From: Clostridium felsineum DSM 794
GTDB lineage: Bacteria > Bacillota > Clostridia > Clostridiales > Clostridiaceae
NCBI RefSeq assembly: GCF_002006355.2
Contig: NZ_CP096980.1
Location: forward strand, 4,278,001 to 4,342,000
Reading direction: 5' to 3'
Length of the DNA: 64,000 nt
Shown: in pieces, positions 53,501 through 62,374 of the stretch
How the letters are laid out: every line of letters begins with the position of its first letter
How positions within the stretch are numbered: position 1 is the first letter of the stretch
Notes under the pieces: generated by a model
Told to the model about the DNA's origin: nothing
The model's database searches: none
Seen by the model: only the letters and a program-made list of their open reading frames with translations
Program-made: the position numbers and the translations under genes

Positions 53501-56500
53501 TAAATCCTGATTCACCTACTATTTCCGAAAGTAAAAAGTCCAATGCAGTACAAACCAAAATTATTGATGGAAGGCTATCTTTAACAAAGGTTGCTAGTCT
53601 TTCTTATGCTGCTGTTGGTGATACCATAACTTATTCCTTAGAAATTTCTAACACTGGAAATGTTCCTGTTAACAATGTATTCTTCTTTGATTCACTTCAA
53701 AGTGAAGCTGCTTTTGTATCTGGTTCAGTAACAGTTAATGGTATTAACAAATCAGACTATAATCCAGTTACTGGCTTTAGCTTAGGTTCTTTAAATGTAG
53801 GTCAGGTAATTGATATAAACTTTAACGTAACTGTAAGTAAACTGCCATCCCCTAACACAATTATAAATTCTGGTTCTGCAAGTTACTCGTATACTATTGA
53901 TCCTGCTAATCAACCTGTTAGCAAAACTTCAAATAGTAATTCTGTAACAACAGTTATAAACAAAGGCTCTGCAACTTTAACAAAAACTGTGGATAAAAAA
54001 TATGCTACTGTAGATGATACTTTAACTTATACTATTACTGCAAATAACACTGGAACGGTACCTCTAACTAAAATACTTTTTAAAGATTTAATTGGATCTA
54101 GTGCTTCATTTGTTACTGGTTCTGTGGTTATTGATAATGTAAATTATCCTAGCTATGATCCTAATACTGGCTTTAATATACCTGATATAATTAGTGCTGG
54201 AACTTCAGTAATAAGCTTTAAAGTAATTGTAACTACTATACCAAATCCTAACCAGTTAAATAATACCGCTAGCATGACTTACACTTATAAAATAAATCCT
54301 TCTGGCTATGAGTATTCTGATTCTTCTACTAGTAATACCGTAACAACCTATTTAAATCAAGTAGTTATTACAAACACTAAATCTGTAGATAAATTATATG
54401 CAGAGGTTTCAAATACCTTAACCTATACTTCTGTTATAAAAAACACAGGAAACGTGGATGCCACAAACACTAATTTTATTGATTCTTTAGCTTCTGAATT
54501 AAGCTTTACTAGTGGTTCTGTAACTATAAACGGTACTCCTTTCACTAATTATGATCCAACTACTGGCTTTACTTTAGGAACTATTACTCCTAATAGTACT
54601 ATAACAGTAGTATTCAAAGTTACTGTAGATTCTTTGCCTTATCAAGGTCATGTTCATAACTCCTCTACCATTTACTATAACTATAAAATCGATCCAACAA
54701 GCCCTGACATTTTAGCTTATTCTAACAGTAATACTGTAGATACAACTATAACCTCTGGAACCTTAACAGTTAATAAAACTGCTAATAGAGAATATGCAAG
54801 ACTTACAGATACCATAACCTACAATTTTGTAGTAACAAATACAGGAAATACTACTTTAAGTAATCTATTATTCCAGGATGCCATTCAAGTAGAATCCAGC
54901 TTTAATGCAGGAAGTGTATATGTAAATGGTACGAATAAAAGTAATTACAATCCTAACACTGGTTTCTCATTAGATAATCTACCAGTGGGCTCTTTTGCTA
55001 CAATTAGCTTTACAGTAACAGTAAATTCCCTTCCTGGTGACGGCAAGTTATACAATACCGGTAATGTAAATTACTCTTACTTTGTAGATCCCAGTAAGGC
55101 TGCATTAACAAAGAATATAACCTCAAATAAAACAACTGTAAATATCAACAACGCTATTGTTTCTAGTAATAAAACTGTGGATAAAAGTATCGCAAAAATA
55201 GGAGACACCTTAAATTACTCTGTAACTATTACTAATGCTGGTAATGTTCCTGCTAAATTCGTTCAATTTACAGATCCAATAGATACAAATACAACCTTCA
55301 ATGAAGGAACAGTTTCAATTAATGGTCAAAGTAAACCAACCTTTAACCCTAATGATGGTTTTTCTTTAGACGATATAGGTGCAAACTCTAGCACTACTGT
55401 AAACTTTTCTGTAACAATAGCAAAACGTCCAAGTGATAATCTAGTTAAAAACTACGCAACTATTGAATACAGCTATAGAGTAAATCCAGCTGATCCTTAT
55501 ATTAATGTTAGTATAAACACTAACCGCACAACAACTTATGTTGCTTATGGTGAATTAACTCTTACTAAAGCTGTAAATAAATCTTACGCATCTGTTTTAG
55601 ACACCTTAACTTATACGATTAATATAACAAACTCTGGTTCTGTAAATGCAACAAACCTTATATTTAAGGATCCTAATCCAACTAGTGCTGCATTTGTACC
55701 AGGAACTATTGTTGTAGATGGTGTAAAACAAAGCAATTTTGATCCTAATACTGGCTTTAGTTTAAGTGATTTAATACCAAATGGAACACACACTGTCTCC
55801 TTTGATGTACTTGTAAATTCACTTCCAGCATCAGGCAAAGTAGATAATATCGCAAATACTTCTTTTAGCTATAAACTTACAGTAACAGATCCTACAGCAA
55901 CTTCTACAGCTTATTCCAATACTGTTACAACCTATATAAATCTAGGTAAATTAACTCTTACTAAAGCTGTAGATAAAGCTTATGCTACAATTAACGATAC
56001 TTTACTTTACACTATAGTAGTTAAAAATGAAGGTAATGTAACCTGCTCCAATATTTCACTTCAGGATATAATTCAAAGTGATGCTGCTTTTGTAGCTGGT
56101 TCTGTAACTATAAATGATACTGCTAAACCAAATTTAAATCCTAATACCGGTTTTAATTTGGGTGATATAGCAAAAGGTGCTTCAACAACCGTAACCTTTA
56201 ATGTTACTGTAAAATCACTTCCAACTAACTATTATATAAGAAATAATGCATCTACAAATTACAGTTATCTAGTTGATCCAACTAAAACTGCACTTTCTTC
56301 ATCATCTACAAGTAATACTGTTACAACTCAAATAAATGTTGGAATGCTTTCTGTAACTAAACAAACTAGTAAAACCTACGCTACACTTGATGATATAATA
56401 ACCTATACTACAACTATAATTAATACGGGTAATACCAATACAGAATATATAAACTTTAGAGATGTAATACCAAGCGGTTTAACCTTTGTTACGGATTCTG

Positions 56501-58593
56501 TTCAAATAAACGGAATTATTAAACCTGGACTTAATCCTTATCAAAGTTTCACTTTGGGAACTATACTTCCTGGTGATACTGTAATAGTTAAGTTTAATAC
56601 CAAAATAACCTCTCTACCTTCTCCTAATATTGTAAAAAATATAGCTAATATAGTTTTCTCTTATAAAATTGACCCAACTAAGGACTATATAGTTACAGAA
56701 AAAGATAGTAACTCTGTTACAACTCAAATAAATGTTGGAAATTTAACCCTTACTAAAACCGTAGACAAAGCTTATGCACAAATAAATGACACTCTGGTCT
56801 ATACAATAAAAGTTGCTAATACTGGTAATGTGGATGTCCAAAATGTATTGTTCACAGATCCATTACCTAGTGCTGCTTCATTTGTAACTGGCTCTGTAAC
56901 TATAGATGGTACTACTCAACCTGACTATGATCCTACTTCTGGTTTCAATTTAGGAACTATAGCAACCTTAAGCTCAATTACAATAAGCTTTAAGGTAACT
57001 GTAAACTCGCTTCCAGAAGAATACACTATAATCAATTTAGCAACCTCAACCTACTCATATAAGATAGATCCTAACGATGGACTCTACACTAAATCCACTA
57101 ATTCTAACTCCGTTTCAACTATAATCGTATATGCAAATTTAAGTTCCTTAGCTGTAGTTAATCTAGCTTACGCTACTATAGGCGATACTTTAAGCTACAC
57201 TATAAACTTAAAAAATACCGGAAACACAACTGTAAGTTCTTTATACTTCTTAAACAATTTATCACAAGGGGCAACCTTTACTCCTGGAACTGTGGCTATT
57301 GATGGTGTTATTAATACAAATTTAAATCCAATAACAGGCTTCAGTCTTCCAGATATAATATCAGGACACACTACAGTTATAACCTTTAATACCAAAGCAA
57401 CAACTCTTACAACACCACCTATAGTAACTGATTACGCAACCTTTAATGGTGTATACAAAGTAGATCCTAACGGCATCGATTATCAAGTAAGCACAACTTC
57501 AAATACTGTTTCAACTCAAATAAATGTTGGAAATCTTACTAATATAAAAGCTGTAGACACTATGTACGCTAAAGTTTATGATACTTTAACCTATACAAAC
57601 ACAATAACAAATGTAGGAAATATAACTGCTTTAAATACTTGGTTCTTTGATAATCTTCAAGCAGAAGCTCAATTTATTGCTGGAACTGTAAGTATTAATA
57701 ATGTAGTTTATCCTGCTTTAAATCCTGTTAATGGTTTTACTCTTGGAGACTTGACTGTAGGTACTGTTGTGACGGTTTCCTTTGAGGTTAAAATAACAGC
57801 TCTCCCTGTTACCGCACAAATAGTTAATAACTCTAATACAACCTTTAACTATAAGATAGATCCTTCTGGTAATTCCACAACAAAAACAATTTCATCAAAT
57901 AATGTTATTACAAATGTGGTTAAAGGTGAAATTACTTCTACAAAAACTGTTGACAAATCTATTGCTACCATAGGTGATATTTTAACCTACACTATCAATT
58001 TAACTAATACTGGAAATGTTATCGCAAGTAATCTTTTATTTCAAGATACACCTTCAAATGGTGCTTCCTTTAATACTGGAAGCGTAATTGTAAATGGAAC
58101 GCAAGAACCAACCTTTGATCCTACTAAAGGTTTCACGCTTAGTAGTTTAGGTATTGGTAATGTAACTACAATACAATTTACAGCTACAGTTAACGCTGTA
58201 CCTGATAGTAATAAGATTACAAACCAAGCCATAACAACCTTTAAGTTTCTAGTTGATCCAAAAGGAAGTCCTGTTAATGGTTCATCCTATTCCAATACTA
58301 CAACCACAAACGTAGCTCTAGGAAACTTAACTGTAACAAAAGCTGTTGACAAAAACTTTGCAACAATTGGTGATACTTTAACCTATACAATCGTAATTAA
58401 AAATACAGGAAACATTGACACAAGTAATGTTGAGTTCTTGGATTATACGCCTAAAAATACAACCTTTATTATAAATTCTGTAACTGTAAATGGAGTAAGT
58501 AAACCTGGTCTTAATCCATCTGTTGGTTTCGATCTAGGTACTATGAATCCTGGGCAAATAATAACTGTAATATACAAAGTTACAGTTGATTAG
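50515..58593 (+). CDS. Giant DUF11 repeat protein (2692 residues, 18 repeats)
   Basis: An N-terminal beta-rich domain (about 1-350, WTLTLIYRHDSFKPKRIVYALG) is followed by 18 tandem DUF11/TIGR01451 domains of about 131 residues. The repeat core is TKTVDKxYAxxxDTLTYTxxxxNTGN, then FVxGSVxING, NPNTGF and a closing SNxVxT. The last unit stops after VTVD, about 100 residues in. The ATG at 50515 has GGAGGAG at normal spacing; the upstream ATG is rejected. There is no convincing Sec signal, LPXTG or S-layer anchor, so how it reaches the surface is unclear. The repeat units differ from each other, so they are old. Confidence 0.9.
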   Translation: MALIGRFSTIDKAIITTTGNSLVICGDTTAPTINTSYMITPDGGVTRDYSLSGSSAKINILSGSTILYAELTWFSTVKSSANGAIDVRSIQDNPITLVTPTGSVSVNPDFSSSYTNPTSDTDRLRSADITSIVKTSLGGTYTVKNIPTSIPPTGLSEVKAGWTLTLIYRHDSFKPKRIVYALGIEAATQAIPIQASFTGFTTEANEETLKGDLIIVTANGNPLDGNDILKIGPSFAKLTTIGNPIGTPNPNPGTAPNNPWNSFSSGQINIADTLNSNKGLIDISGTKGTSNHDAFVPTQVLGARNKWDITCVDISNTLVANQTQLAGQYTLSNSTSALELIGIASQIDSSAPNIVATLNAYDVDGDNEYSINVNERAVYIVKITNSGKTTAQNVTLSTNLDSSLQFVPNSITINGVTQTGANITTGINIGNIEPSGVTNVAFTIKAVSLTQNGSTANTTVNYNYAFTSGASSPTYINYANTNSLSLIIQDGSLNVVKSVSSPTAKLGDTLVYTNTITNTGSEKAFNILFQDKINKYCSFIPNSVKIDGVSYSDYNPNTGFSISDLASKAQTIITFSVKVNSLSPNTVIDNGSLVSFSYIFNQYAVPVTKTILSNSTSIQTQFYNVVAKRTADNYYPNVGDTVTYTLSLVNIGNISATNFQVIEPPVNGTSFVDGSVYVNKVRKLGANPFTGFSIDDISAQDTTTVTYQVIINEIQPNQIIENIAKIPFNYQISSSTPVISSEKDSNKVTTRTNFVTMAISETVDKPYATLNDILYYSVNITNTGNIDAINTTFLSSIQSESTFIPNTVAINGLIQTGFNPNLGFSLGTISPGNTINVTFQTKVDSVPNPNIIYNSSNLVYSYKPDPNGNPLTNTITSNQVQTVINTASFTFTKTVDKKYAVLGDFLVYKCTLLNTGTVDLNNVKFNDEISAYLSFLTGSVYVDGINYLDYNPNTSFNIGTVKPNQSVEILFGTQVKTAPPFGYVVNMGDISYNYKVNPDSPTISESKKSNAVQTKIIDGRLSLTKVASLSYAAVGDTITYSLEISNTGNVPVNNVFFFDSLQSEAAFVSGSVTVNGINKSDYNPVTGFSLGSLNVGQVIDINFNVTVSKLPSPNTIINSGSASYSYTIDPANQPVSKTSNSNSVTTVINKGSATLTKTVDKKYATVDDTLTYTITANNTGTVPLTKILFKDLIGSSASFVTGSVVIDNVNYPSYDPNTGFNIPDIISAGTSVISFKVIVTTIPNPNQLNNTASMTYTYKINPSGYEYSDSSTSNTVTTYLNQVVITNTKSVDKLYAEVSNTLTYTSVIKNTGNVDATNTNFIDSLASELSFTSGSVTINGTPFTNYDPTTGFTLGTITPNSTITVVFKVTVDSLPYQGHVHNSSTIYYNYKIDPTSPDILAYSNSNTVDTTITSGTLTVNKTANREYARLTDTITYNFVVTNTGNTTLSNLLFQDAIQVESSFNAGSVYVNGTNKSNYNPNTGFSLDNLPVGSFATISFTVTVNSLPGDGKLYNTGNVNYSYFVDPSKAALTKNITSNKTTVNINNAIVSSNKTVDKSIAKIGDTLNYSVTITNAGNVPAKFVQFTDPIDTNTTFNEGTVSINGQSKPTFNPNDGFSLDDIGANSSTTVNFSVTIAKRPSDNLVKNYATIEYSYRVNPADPYINVSINTNRTTTYVAYGELTLTKAVNKSYASVLDTLTYTINITNSGSVNATNLIFKDPNPTSAAFVPGTIVVDGVKQSNFDPNTGFSLSDLIPNGTHTVSFDVLVNSLPASGKVDNIANTSFSYKLTVTDPTATSTAYSNTVTTYINLGKLTLTKAVDKAYATINDTLLYTIVVKNEGNVTCSNISLQDIIQSDAAFVAGSVTINDTAKPNLNPNTGFNLGDIAKGASTTVTFNVTVKSLPTNYYIRNNASTNYSYLVDPTKTALSSSSTSNTVTTQINVGMLSVTKQTSKTYATLDDIITYTTTIINTGNTNTEYINFRDVIPSGLTFVTDSVQINGIIKPGLNPYQSFTLGTILPGDTVIVKFNTKITSLPSPNIVKNIANIVFSYKIDPTKDYIVTEKDSNSVTTQINVGNLTLTKTVDKAYAQINDTLVYTIKVANTGNVDVQNVLFTDPLPSAASFVTGSVTIDGTTQPDYDPTSGFNLGTIATLSSITISFKVTVNSLPEEYTIINLATSTYSYKIDPNDGLYTKSTNSNSVSTIIVYANLSSLAVVNLAYATIGDTLSYTINLKNTGNTTVSSLYFLNNLSQGATFTPGTVAIDGVINTNLNPITGFSLPDIISGHTTVITFNTKATTLTTPPIVTDYATFNGVYKVDPNGIDYQVSTTSNTVSTQINVGNLTNIKAVDTMYAKVYDTLTYTNTITNVGNITALNTWFFDNLQAEAQFIAGTVSINNVVYPALNPVNGFTLGDLTVGTVVTVSFEVKITALPVTAQIVNNSNTTFNYKIDPSGNSTTKTISSNNVITNVVKGEITSTKTVDKSIATIGDILTYTINLTNTGNVIASNLLFQDTPSNGASFNTGSVIVNGTQEPTFDPTKGFTLSSLGIGNVTTIQFTATVNAVPDSNKITNQAITTFKFLVDPKGSPVNGSSYSNTTTTNVALGNLTVTKAVDKNFATIGDTLTYTIVIKNTGNIDTSNVEFLDYTPKNTTFIINSVTVNGVSKPGLNPSVGFDLGTMNPGQIITVIYKVTVD
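51560..58593 (+). repeat. Array of 18 protein-coding repeats, period about 395 bp
   Basis: Repeat starts can be followed near 51585, 51990, 52387, 52786, 53190, 53580, 53977, 54370, 54764, 55157, 55555, 55951, 56343, 56745, 57135, 57534, 57930 and 58324. The step is about 390-400 bp throughout. DNA identity between units is only moderate, while the protein motif is well kept. Confidence 0.85.
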
Positions 58594-58604
58594 AAATTAA
58601 AAAG

Positions 58605-58630
58605 TGCGAGTTGATTTTTTTCAGCTCGCA
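58605..58630 (+). terminator. Hairpin after the giant DUF11 gene
   Basis: TGCGAGTTGA and TCAGCTCGCA (arms 58605-58614 and 58621-58630, one mismatch, T-rich loop) form a 10-bp stem starting 11 bases past the stop. There is no T run after it on the plus strand. It also lies at the end of the Septu genes. Confidence 0.6.
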
Positions 58631-58668
58631 TTACATAAGTATATTGCTATTGGATATTTACTAACCCC

Positions 58669-59352
58669 TTATAATAAACTTAATTTAATACTGTCTTCTT
58701 GTAAAAATTCGCTTAAATTATCCCTATTGTCTCTTACTATCCATCTTTTAAATGCTGAAAAAGGTGAGTTCGATTTTAAATATTTTTTTATTAATTCTTT
58801 GGCATCCTTCTTATCTTCACCATCTGATTCTTTATAGTTATTTATAGCATCAATAAATCGTCCTATTTCATCTCTCAATTCTTTTTTTATTGCGAAACAT
58901 TCTAATTTTTTCATTTCGGTTGTCCCATTATAAACATTTCTCAATAATTCCACGGTTTCATCTATTTCAGTGGTATGTTTTAAAGCGGTTACTTCTATTC
59001 TTTCTTCCCAAGAAAAATTACCGATTTTCCTAAAAGCAATTAATTCATCTACCTCAACTTTTGTACAATCTAATATATTTTCATAATTATCTGATTTAAT
59101 ATTGTTACAATGTGCACATGCTAAAAATAGGTTTTGCCAATCAAACTTCAAATCTTTATTTACATTTTTGTGAGGTCTTAGATGCTCTATATTATATGAA
59201 GTAATATTTTTATTCTCGCATATATAACATTTGTTATTAAATACTATTTTTAAAGCATCTAAAACTTCCTTTTTATTATAGCTTCCATTTAGTTTGTTTT
59301 TTTCTTCTTCTAAGACTTTGGGTGCTTCTATTGTCCTATCTATTCTGATCAT
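58669..59352 (-). CDS. ptuB: PtuB-like HNH nuclease of a Septu-type defence system
   Basis: The 227-residue protein has a zinc-supported HNH fold: CYIC at 42-45, the EH pair at 56-57 (IEHLRPHK), WQNLFLACAHCNNIK at 72-86 with the second CxxC at 79-82. This is the pattern of PtuB and the TIGR02646 family. The gene overlaps the upstream ATPase gene by 17 bases, so they are translated together. PtuB cleaves nucleic acid when the PtuA assembly is activated in known systems. A C-terminal helical region (150-227) may bind PtuA. The HNH residues look intact. Confidence 0.88.
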   Translation of the reverse strand: MIRIDRTIEAPKVLEEEKNKLNGSYNKKEVLDALKIVFNNKCYICENKNITSYNIEHLRPHKNVNKDLKFDWQNLFLACAHCNNIKSDNYENILDCTKVEVDELIAFRKIGNFSWEERIEVTALKHTTEIDETVELLRNVYNGTTEMKKLECFAIKKELRDEIGRFIDAINNYKESDGEDKKDAKELIKKYLKSNSPFSAFKRWIVRDNRDNLSEFLQEDSIKLSLL

Positions 59353-60595
59353 TTAACTTCTTCCTTTTCTCTTCTATTTCGTTAAATTCAGATTTTAGTT
59401 CTTTTGCTAAATCATTTGATGCGTTTTTTAATTCTATTCTTAATTCCGCTCTATGTGCACGTTCTTCTTCATTTAAATCATTTCTAAAAGCAAGCTTTTT
59501 GTATTCAGCTATTTTATCTTTTAATTCTTGTGAATAACTATCAACTTCAAAGTATCCTTCCACTATACCATCATAGGAGTAATTTGATAGATTTTCCAAC
59601 CTAATTTTCTTTTCTAAATCATATATTACTGCATTATCTACAGAGTTTAATACAAATGGAGAATGAGTTGTAACTATAAATTGTATATTAGAGAAAAACT
59701 CAGTTAAGAACGGAAGTATCTTCTTTTGAAGTTCTATATGAAGATGTGTTTCCAACTCATCAATCATTACAATTCCTTCAGTATCAAATACATAATTTCT
59801 CTTTTCACTTGCTCTATTTTTATCCATTCTTAATATTAAATCTGATACTATATTTAAAATTGATGAATATCCATCTGATAATTCATTTAACCCGTAAGGT
59901 TCTCTTCCCTCTTGAAGTATCTTAAAATTATAATTTCTATAATCAAATTTCAACTTAATACTGTTATCTCCTAATATGACCTTTAATGCATTTTCTAGTC
60001 TGTTAAACCATGCCTCTATATTAGCGACAACTTCTAAATCATTTTCATTTCTTGCAAAAGACTGTTGAGTTTTTAAATCCACAAGATATTTCACAAAAAT
60101 ATTACTTGGATTTTCATTTAAAGAATAGGTTTCTTTTAATTTTAATTTTTCAACTCCATTAGGTATTTCAACGGTTGTTTTCCTGTTAGCACCATAGTAC
60201 GCTAAAATAAATTTCCCTTGATCATAAAATGTACAGTATTCATTTTCATCGCCAAAAAAACTTAAATCCACTTGACTATTTCCAATATTATTTAATAAAT
60301 AATAACATTGTTTTAATTCATTTTGTATTTTAAGCTTTTTATCTTCACTGATCTCACCTTTTAATTTAAATGATAAGTTTTTAATTTGGTTTTGATATAT
60401 TCTTAGAGTTTTAACAGAACCCCCTTGTATACATATCATCCAACTTTTAATAGCAGCTAATGTGCTTGTTTTTCCAACTCCATTTTTACCTGTTAATAAC
60501 AGATGCTTACGTTCACTTTGACTCAACTCTATATCAATATTTTCTAAATGTCTTAATTTATCTATCCTGATTTTAGTAATGTAATGATTTTTCAA
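59336..60595 (-). CDS. ptuA: PtuA-like ABC/SMC-type ATPase of a Septu-type defence system
   Basis: This 419-residue ATPase has Walker A GKNGVGKT at 36-43, a signature-like ELSDGYSSILNIV near 245, Walker B GIVMIDELETHLH near 285 and the H-loop VTTHSPFVL. In the middle (70-230) is a coiled-coil/insert region. A charged C-terminal region (about 360-419) is a coiled coil. Start is TTG at 60595 with AAGGTGG upstream. It has its own promoter and the two-gene ATPase-HNH layout of Septu. Known PtuA forms large rings around PtuB. No toxin, reverse transcriptase or methylase is beside it. Confidence 0.87.
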   Translation of the reverse strand: MKNHYITKIRIDKLRHLENIDIELSQSERKHLLLTGKNGVGKTSTLAAIKSWMICIQGGSVKTLRIYQNQIKNLSFKLKGEISEDKKLKIQNELKQCYYLLNNIGNSQVDLSFFGDENEYCTFYDQGKFILAYYGANRKTTVEIPNGVEKLKLKETYSLNENPSNIFVKYLVDLKTQQSFARNENDLEVVANIEAWFNRLENALKVILGDNSIKLKFDYRNYNFKILQEGREPYGLNELSDGYSSILNIVSDLILRMDKNRASEKRNYVFDTEGIVMIDELETHLHIELQKKILPFLTEFFSNIQFIVTTHSPFVLNSVDNAVIYDLEKKIRLENLSNYSYDGIVEGYFEVDSYSQELKDKIAEYKKLAFRNDLNEEERAHRAELRIELKNASNDLAKELKSEFNEIEEKRKKLNDQNR

Positions 60596-60627
60596 ATTAA
60601 CACCACCTTAATAATTTTAATTTAACT

Positions 60628-60657
60628 ATTATCAATTGTTGCTTTATATACTGCCAA
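60628..60657 (-). promoter_or_regulatory. Promoter of ptuAB
   Basis: On the minus strand TTGGCA (60657-60652, five of six), 18 bases, GATAAT (60633-60628, five of six). The leader is about 25 bases. Confidence 0.55.
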
Positions 60658-60791
60658 TTACATAAAATAAATTATATCATAAATTAGTCTACTATTCTTA
60701 TTTACATTAAAATAGGGAAATATCATTTATGTCCCTTATCTCCTTGATCTTAAACATATTCTAACAATAACGAATTTATAAACTAAAAAAA

Positions 60792-60821
60792 GCATATAAC
60801 CTTCATTTTAAGCTTACATGC
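60792..60821 (-). terminator. Terminator after the DUF11-SPOCS gene
   Basis: GCATGTAA and TTATATGC (60821-60814 and 60799-60792, one wobble) form an 8-bp stem on the minus strand followed by TTTTTTT. It sits directly at the stop codon of the upstream gene and isolates ptuAB. Confidence 0.72.
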
Positions 60822-60823
60822 CT

Positions 60824-61729
60824 TCAATTTCCAATCTTTATAATTAAGCAGTTGGAAATAACTATATTAAGTTTGTCTAAAACAAAGTAATCAATATTCT
60901 CATTTAACATTTCAATATTAATTTCTCTAAAATAATTCACACCTTTAGGAACTTCCATTATTGTTGAAAACCCCTTTACACAGCTATAACAAATTAATTT
61001 ACATTTATGAATGTACTTTATTTTATATTCTACAACTCCTAAAAATAGCACCTTCTCTGCCTTTAGATTAAGACATTCATCTAAAACTTTTTTATTCTTT
61101 GTATTTATAACTTTTGCATCTACAGCTTTAATATTGGTTTCAACTTTCACAATACTATCTATTGATCCTTTACATCTAGGTATATTAATTTTATTTTTCA
61201 CTATAAATTCTTTAAATAAATTACGTTTTAATATAGTATCAACAACATTACTGTAAATTGAGATTCTTATTGGTTTTTCTTCTATATTATATATACACTC
61301 AAAAGTAACCTCTGCCATATTTTTAATTATATCTAGTTTACACTTTTCATTTATTACTACTTTATATGAAATCTCAACCTTTTCATCTTCTTCAATTTCC
61401 CCTATAAATATTAAGCCCTCAACATTAGTACAGCGATAAAGTTCATGATTAATATGCAAAGAATTATAAATAAAGTTTATACCTTCAGGTAAAAAATCTC
61501 TTAACAATAACTTCTCTATTTTTCCGCCACTAACATTATGAATTTCTATCTTATAAGATAAAATATCATAAAATAAACTACAGCTTTTGTTAACCCACAT
61601 CTTTATTATAAGCGGTTTTTCTACTATAGTAGTTACAACTTTATTTGAGAATGTAGTTTTAGTTATTACAGAAGTATCTTTTGATAACCTATATTTAAAA
61701 TCCACTTGAACAATATTAACTATTCTCAA
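60824..61729 (-). CDS. DUF11 domain joined to a SPOCS (DUF3794) domain
   Basis: The 301-residue protein starts with one DUF11-like domain (about 40-165: DILSYKIEIHNVSGGKIEKLLLRDFLPEGINFI, then SYKVVINEK and SNVVDTI), as in the giant surface proteins. A SPOCS-type domain follows (about 180-301: VEYKIKYIHKCKLICYSCVKGFSTIMEVPKG, ending LNIVISNCLIIKI). The TTG at 61729 is well placed after AGAGGTGAT; GTG at 61741 and ATG at 61738 overlap the site. SPOCS domains occur in spore-coat and peptidoglycan-linked proteins such as SipL. The pairing of the two domains hints at a spore-envelope role for the DUF11 array proteins. Confidence 0.7.
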   Translation of the reverse strand: MRIVNIVQVDFKYRLSKDTSVITKTTFSNKVVTTIVEKPLIIKMWVNKSCSLFYDILSYKIEIHNVSGGKIEKLLLRDFLPEGINFIYNSLHINHELYRCTNVEGLIFIGEIEEDEKVEISYKVVINEKCKLDIIKNMAEVTFECIYNIEEKPIRISIYSNVVDTILKRNLFKEFIVKNKINIPRCKGSIDSIVKVETNIKAVDAKVINTKNKKVLDECLNLKAEKVLFLGVVEYKIKYIHKCKLICYSCVKGFSTIMEVPKGVNYFREINIEMLNENIDYFVLDKLNIVISNCLIIKIGN

Positions 61730-61781
61730 ATAACTCATCACCTCTATTATAAGCTATCAAAGTATTTTATTGATTTTCCGC

Positions 61782-62249
61782 TTATTTTTCTTCTAATATA
61801 TATTCATCTATATACTGTAATAAAATAACTGAACTTATTAAAATATCATGTTTAGTAATGGGTCTTACTATAACTTCTTCTATTAAATATCTTAAATTTA
61901 CTTCTTTATCTTCACAAATTTCTCTTGGTACCACAATAAATTCACTAAAAGGTATTTTTATATTTTTCATAGCTTTATCTTCATATTTACATTTTCCATG
62001 TAACAATAAATTCACATTTAAAATTCCTAATATTACAAGCTTTTTACCTGTTAAATGTTGTCCTTCAATAGATATACCTATTGGTGTATTAATAAGCTTT
62101 GCAGATACAATGTCGATTCTTGAAGTATAATTAATTTCCTCCTTTAAATTTATATTACTATTAGGAAAATGTACTGTTTTATAGATATTGAATTGTTTAA
62201 AATAATTTATATTATCTATGTCTATAATTTCAGCGGCATTTAACTTCAT
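61782..62249 (-). CDS. SPOCS (DUF3794) domain protein
   Basis: The 155-residue protein is a single SPOCS domain: SAKLINTPIGISIEGQHLTGKKLVILGILNVNLLL, IPFSEFIVVPREICE and VRPITKHDILISSVILLQYI. It is one gene upstream of the DUF11-SPOCS protein, 52 bases from it, and is likely co-transcribed. SPOCS domains bind partner proteins in spore assembly. No signal peptide is seen. Start is at the ATG 62249 after a weak GGGTGAAA site. Confidence 0.75.
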   Translation of the reverse strand: MKLNAAEIIDIDNINYFKQFNIYKTVHFPNSNINLKEEINYTSRIDIVSAKLINTPIGISIEGQHLTGKKLVILGILNVNLLLHGKCKYEDKAMKNIKIPFSEFIVVPREICEDKEVNLRYLIEEVIVRPITKHDILISSVILLQYIDEYILEEK

Positions 62250-62334
62250 ATCTTTTCACCCTATCTTTAATCTTTATACTATATTTTATGTTGAAACTAA
62301 ATTTTGTGATGAATACTTTAAAAGCACTTAATAA

Positions 62335-62370
62335 AAAATCGACTGACTTTGATACTTATCAGTCGATTTT
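62335..62370 (-). terminator. Terminator after the HAD gene
   Basis: A perfect 12-bp stem, AAAATCGACTGA with TCAGTCGATTTT (62370-62359 and 62346-62335), followed by TTAT. It begins 5 bases past the stop codon. Confidence 0.88.
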
Positions 62371-62374
62371 ATCA

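Noticed and set aside
50515..58593. LPXTG sortase anchor on the giant DUF11 protein
   Set aside because: The C-terminus ends in VTVD, with no LPXTG, no hydrophobic segment and no basic tail.
58669..60595. A retron defence unit
   Set aside because: The ATPase-HNH pair is also found with retrons, but no reverse transcriptase gene or msr-msd-like structure is present beside it.
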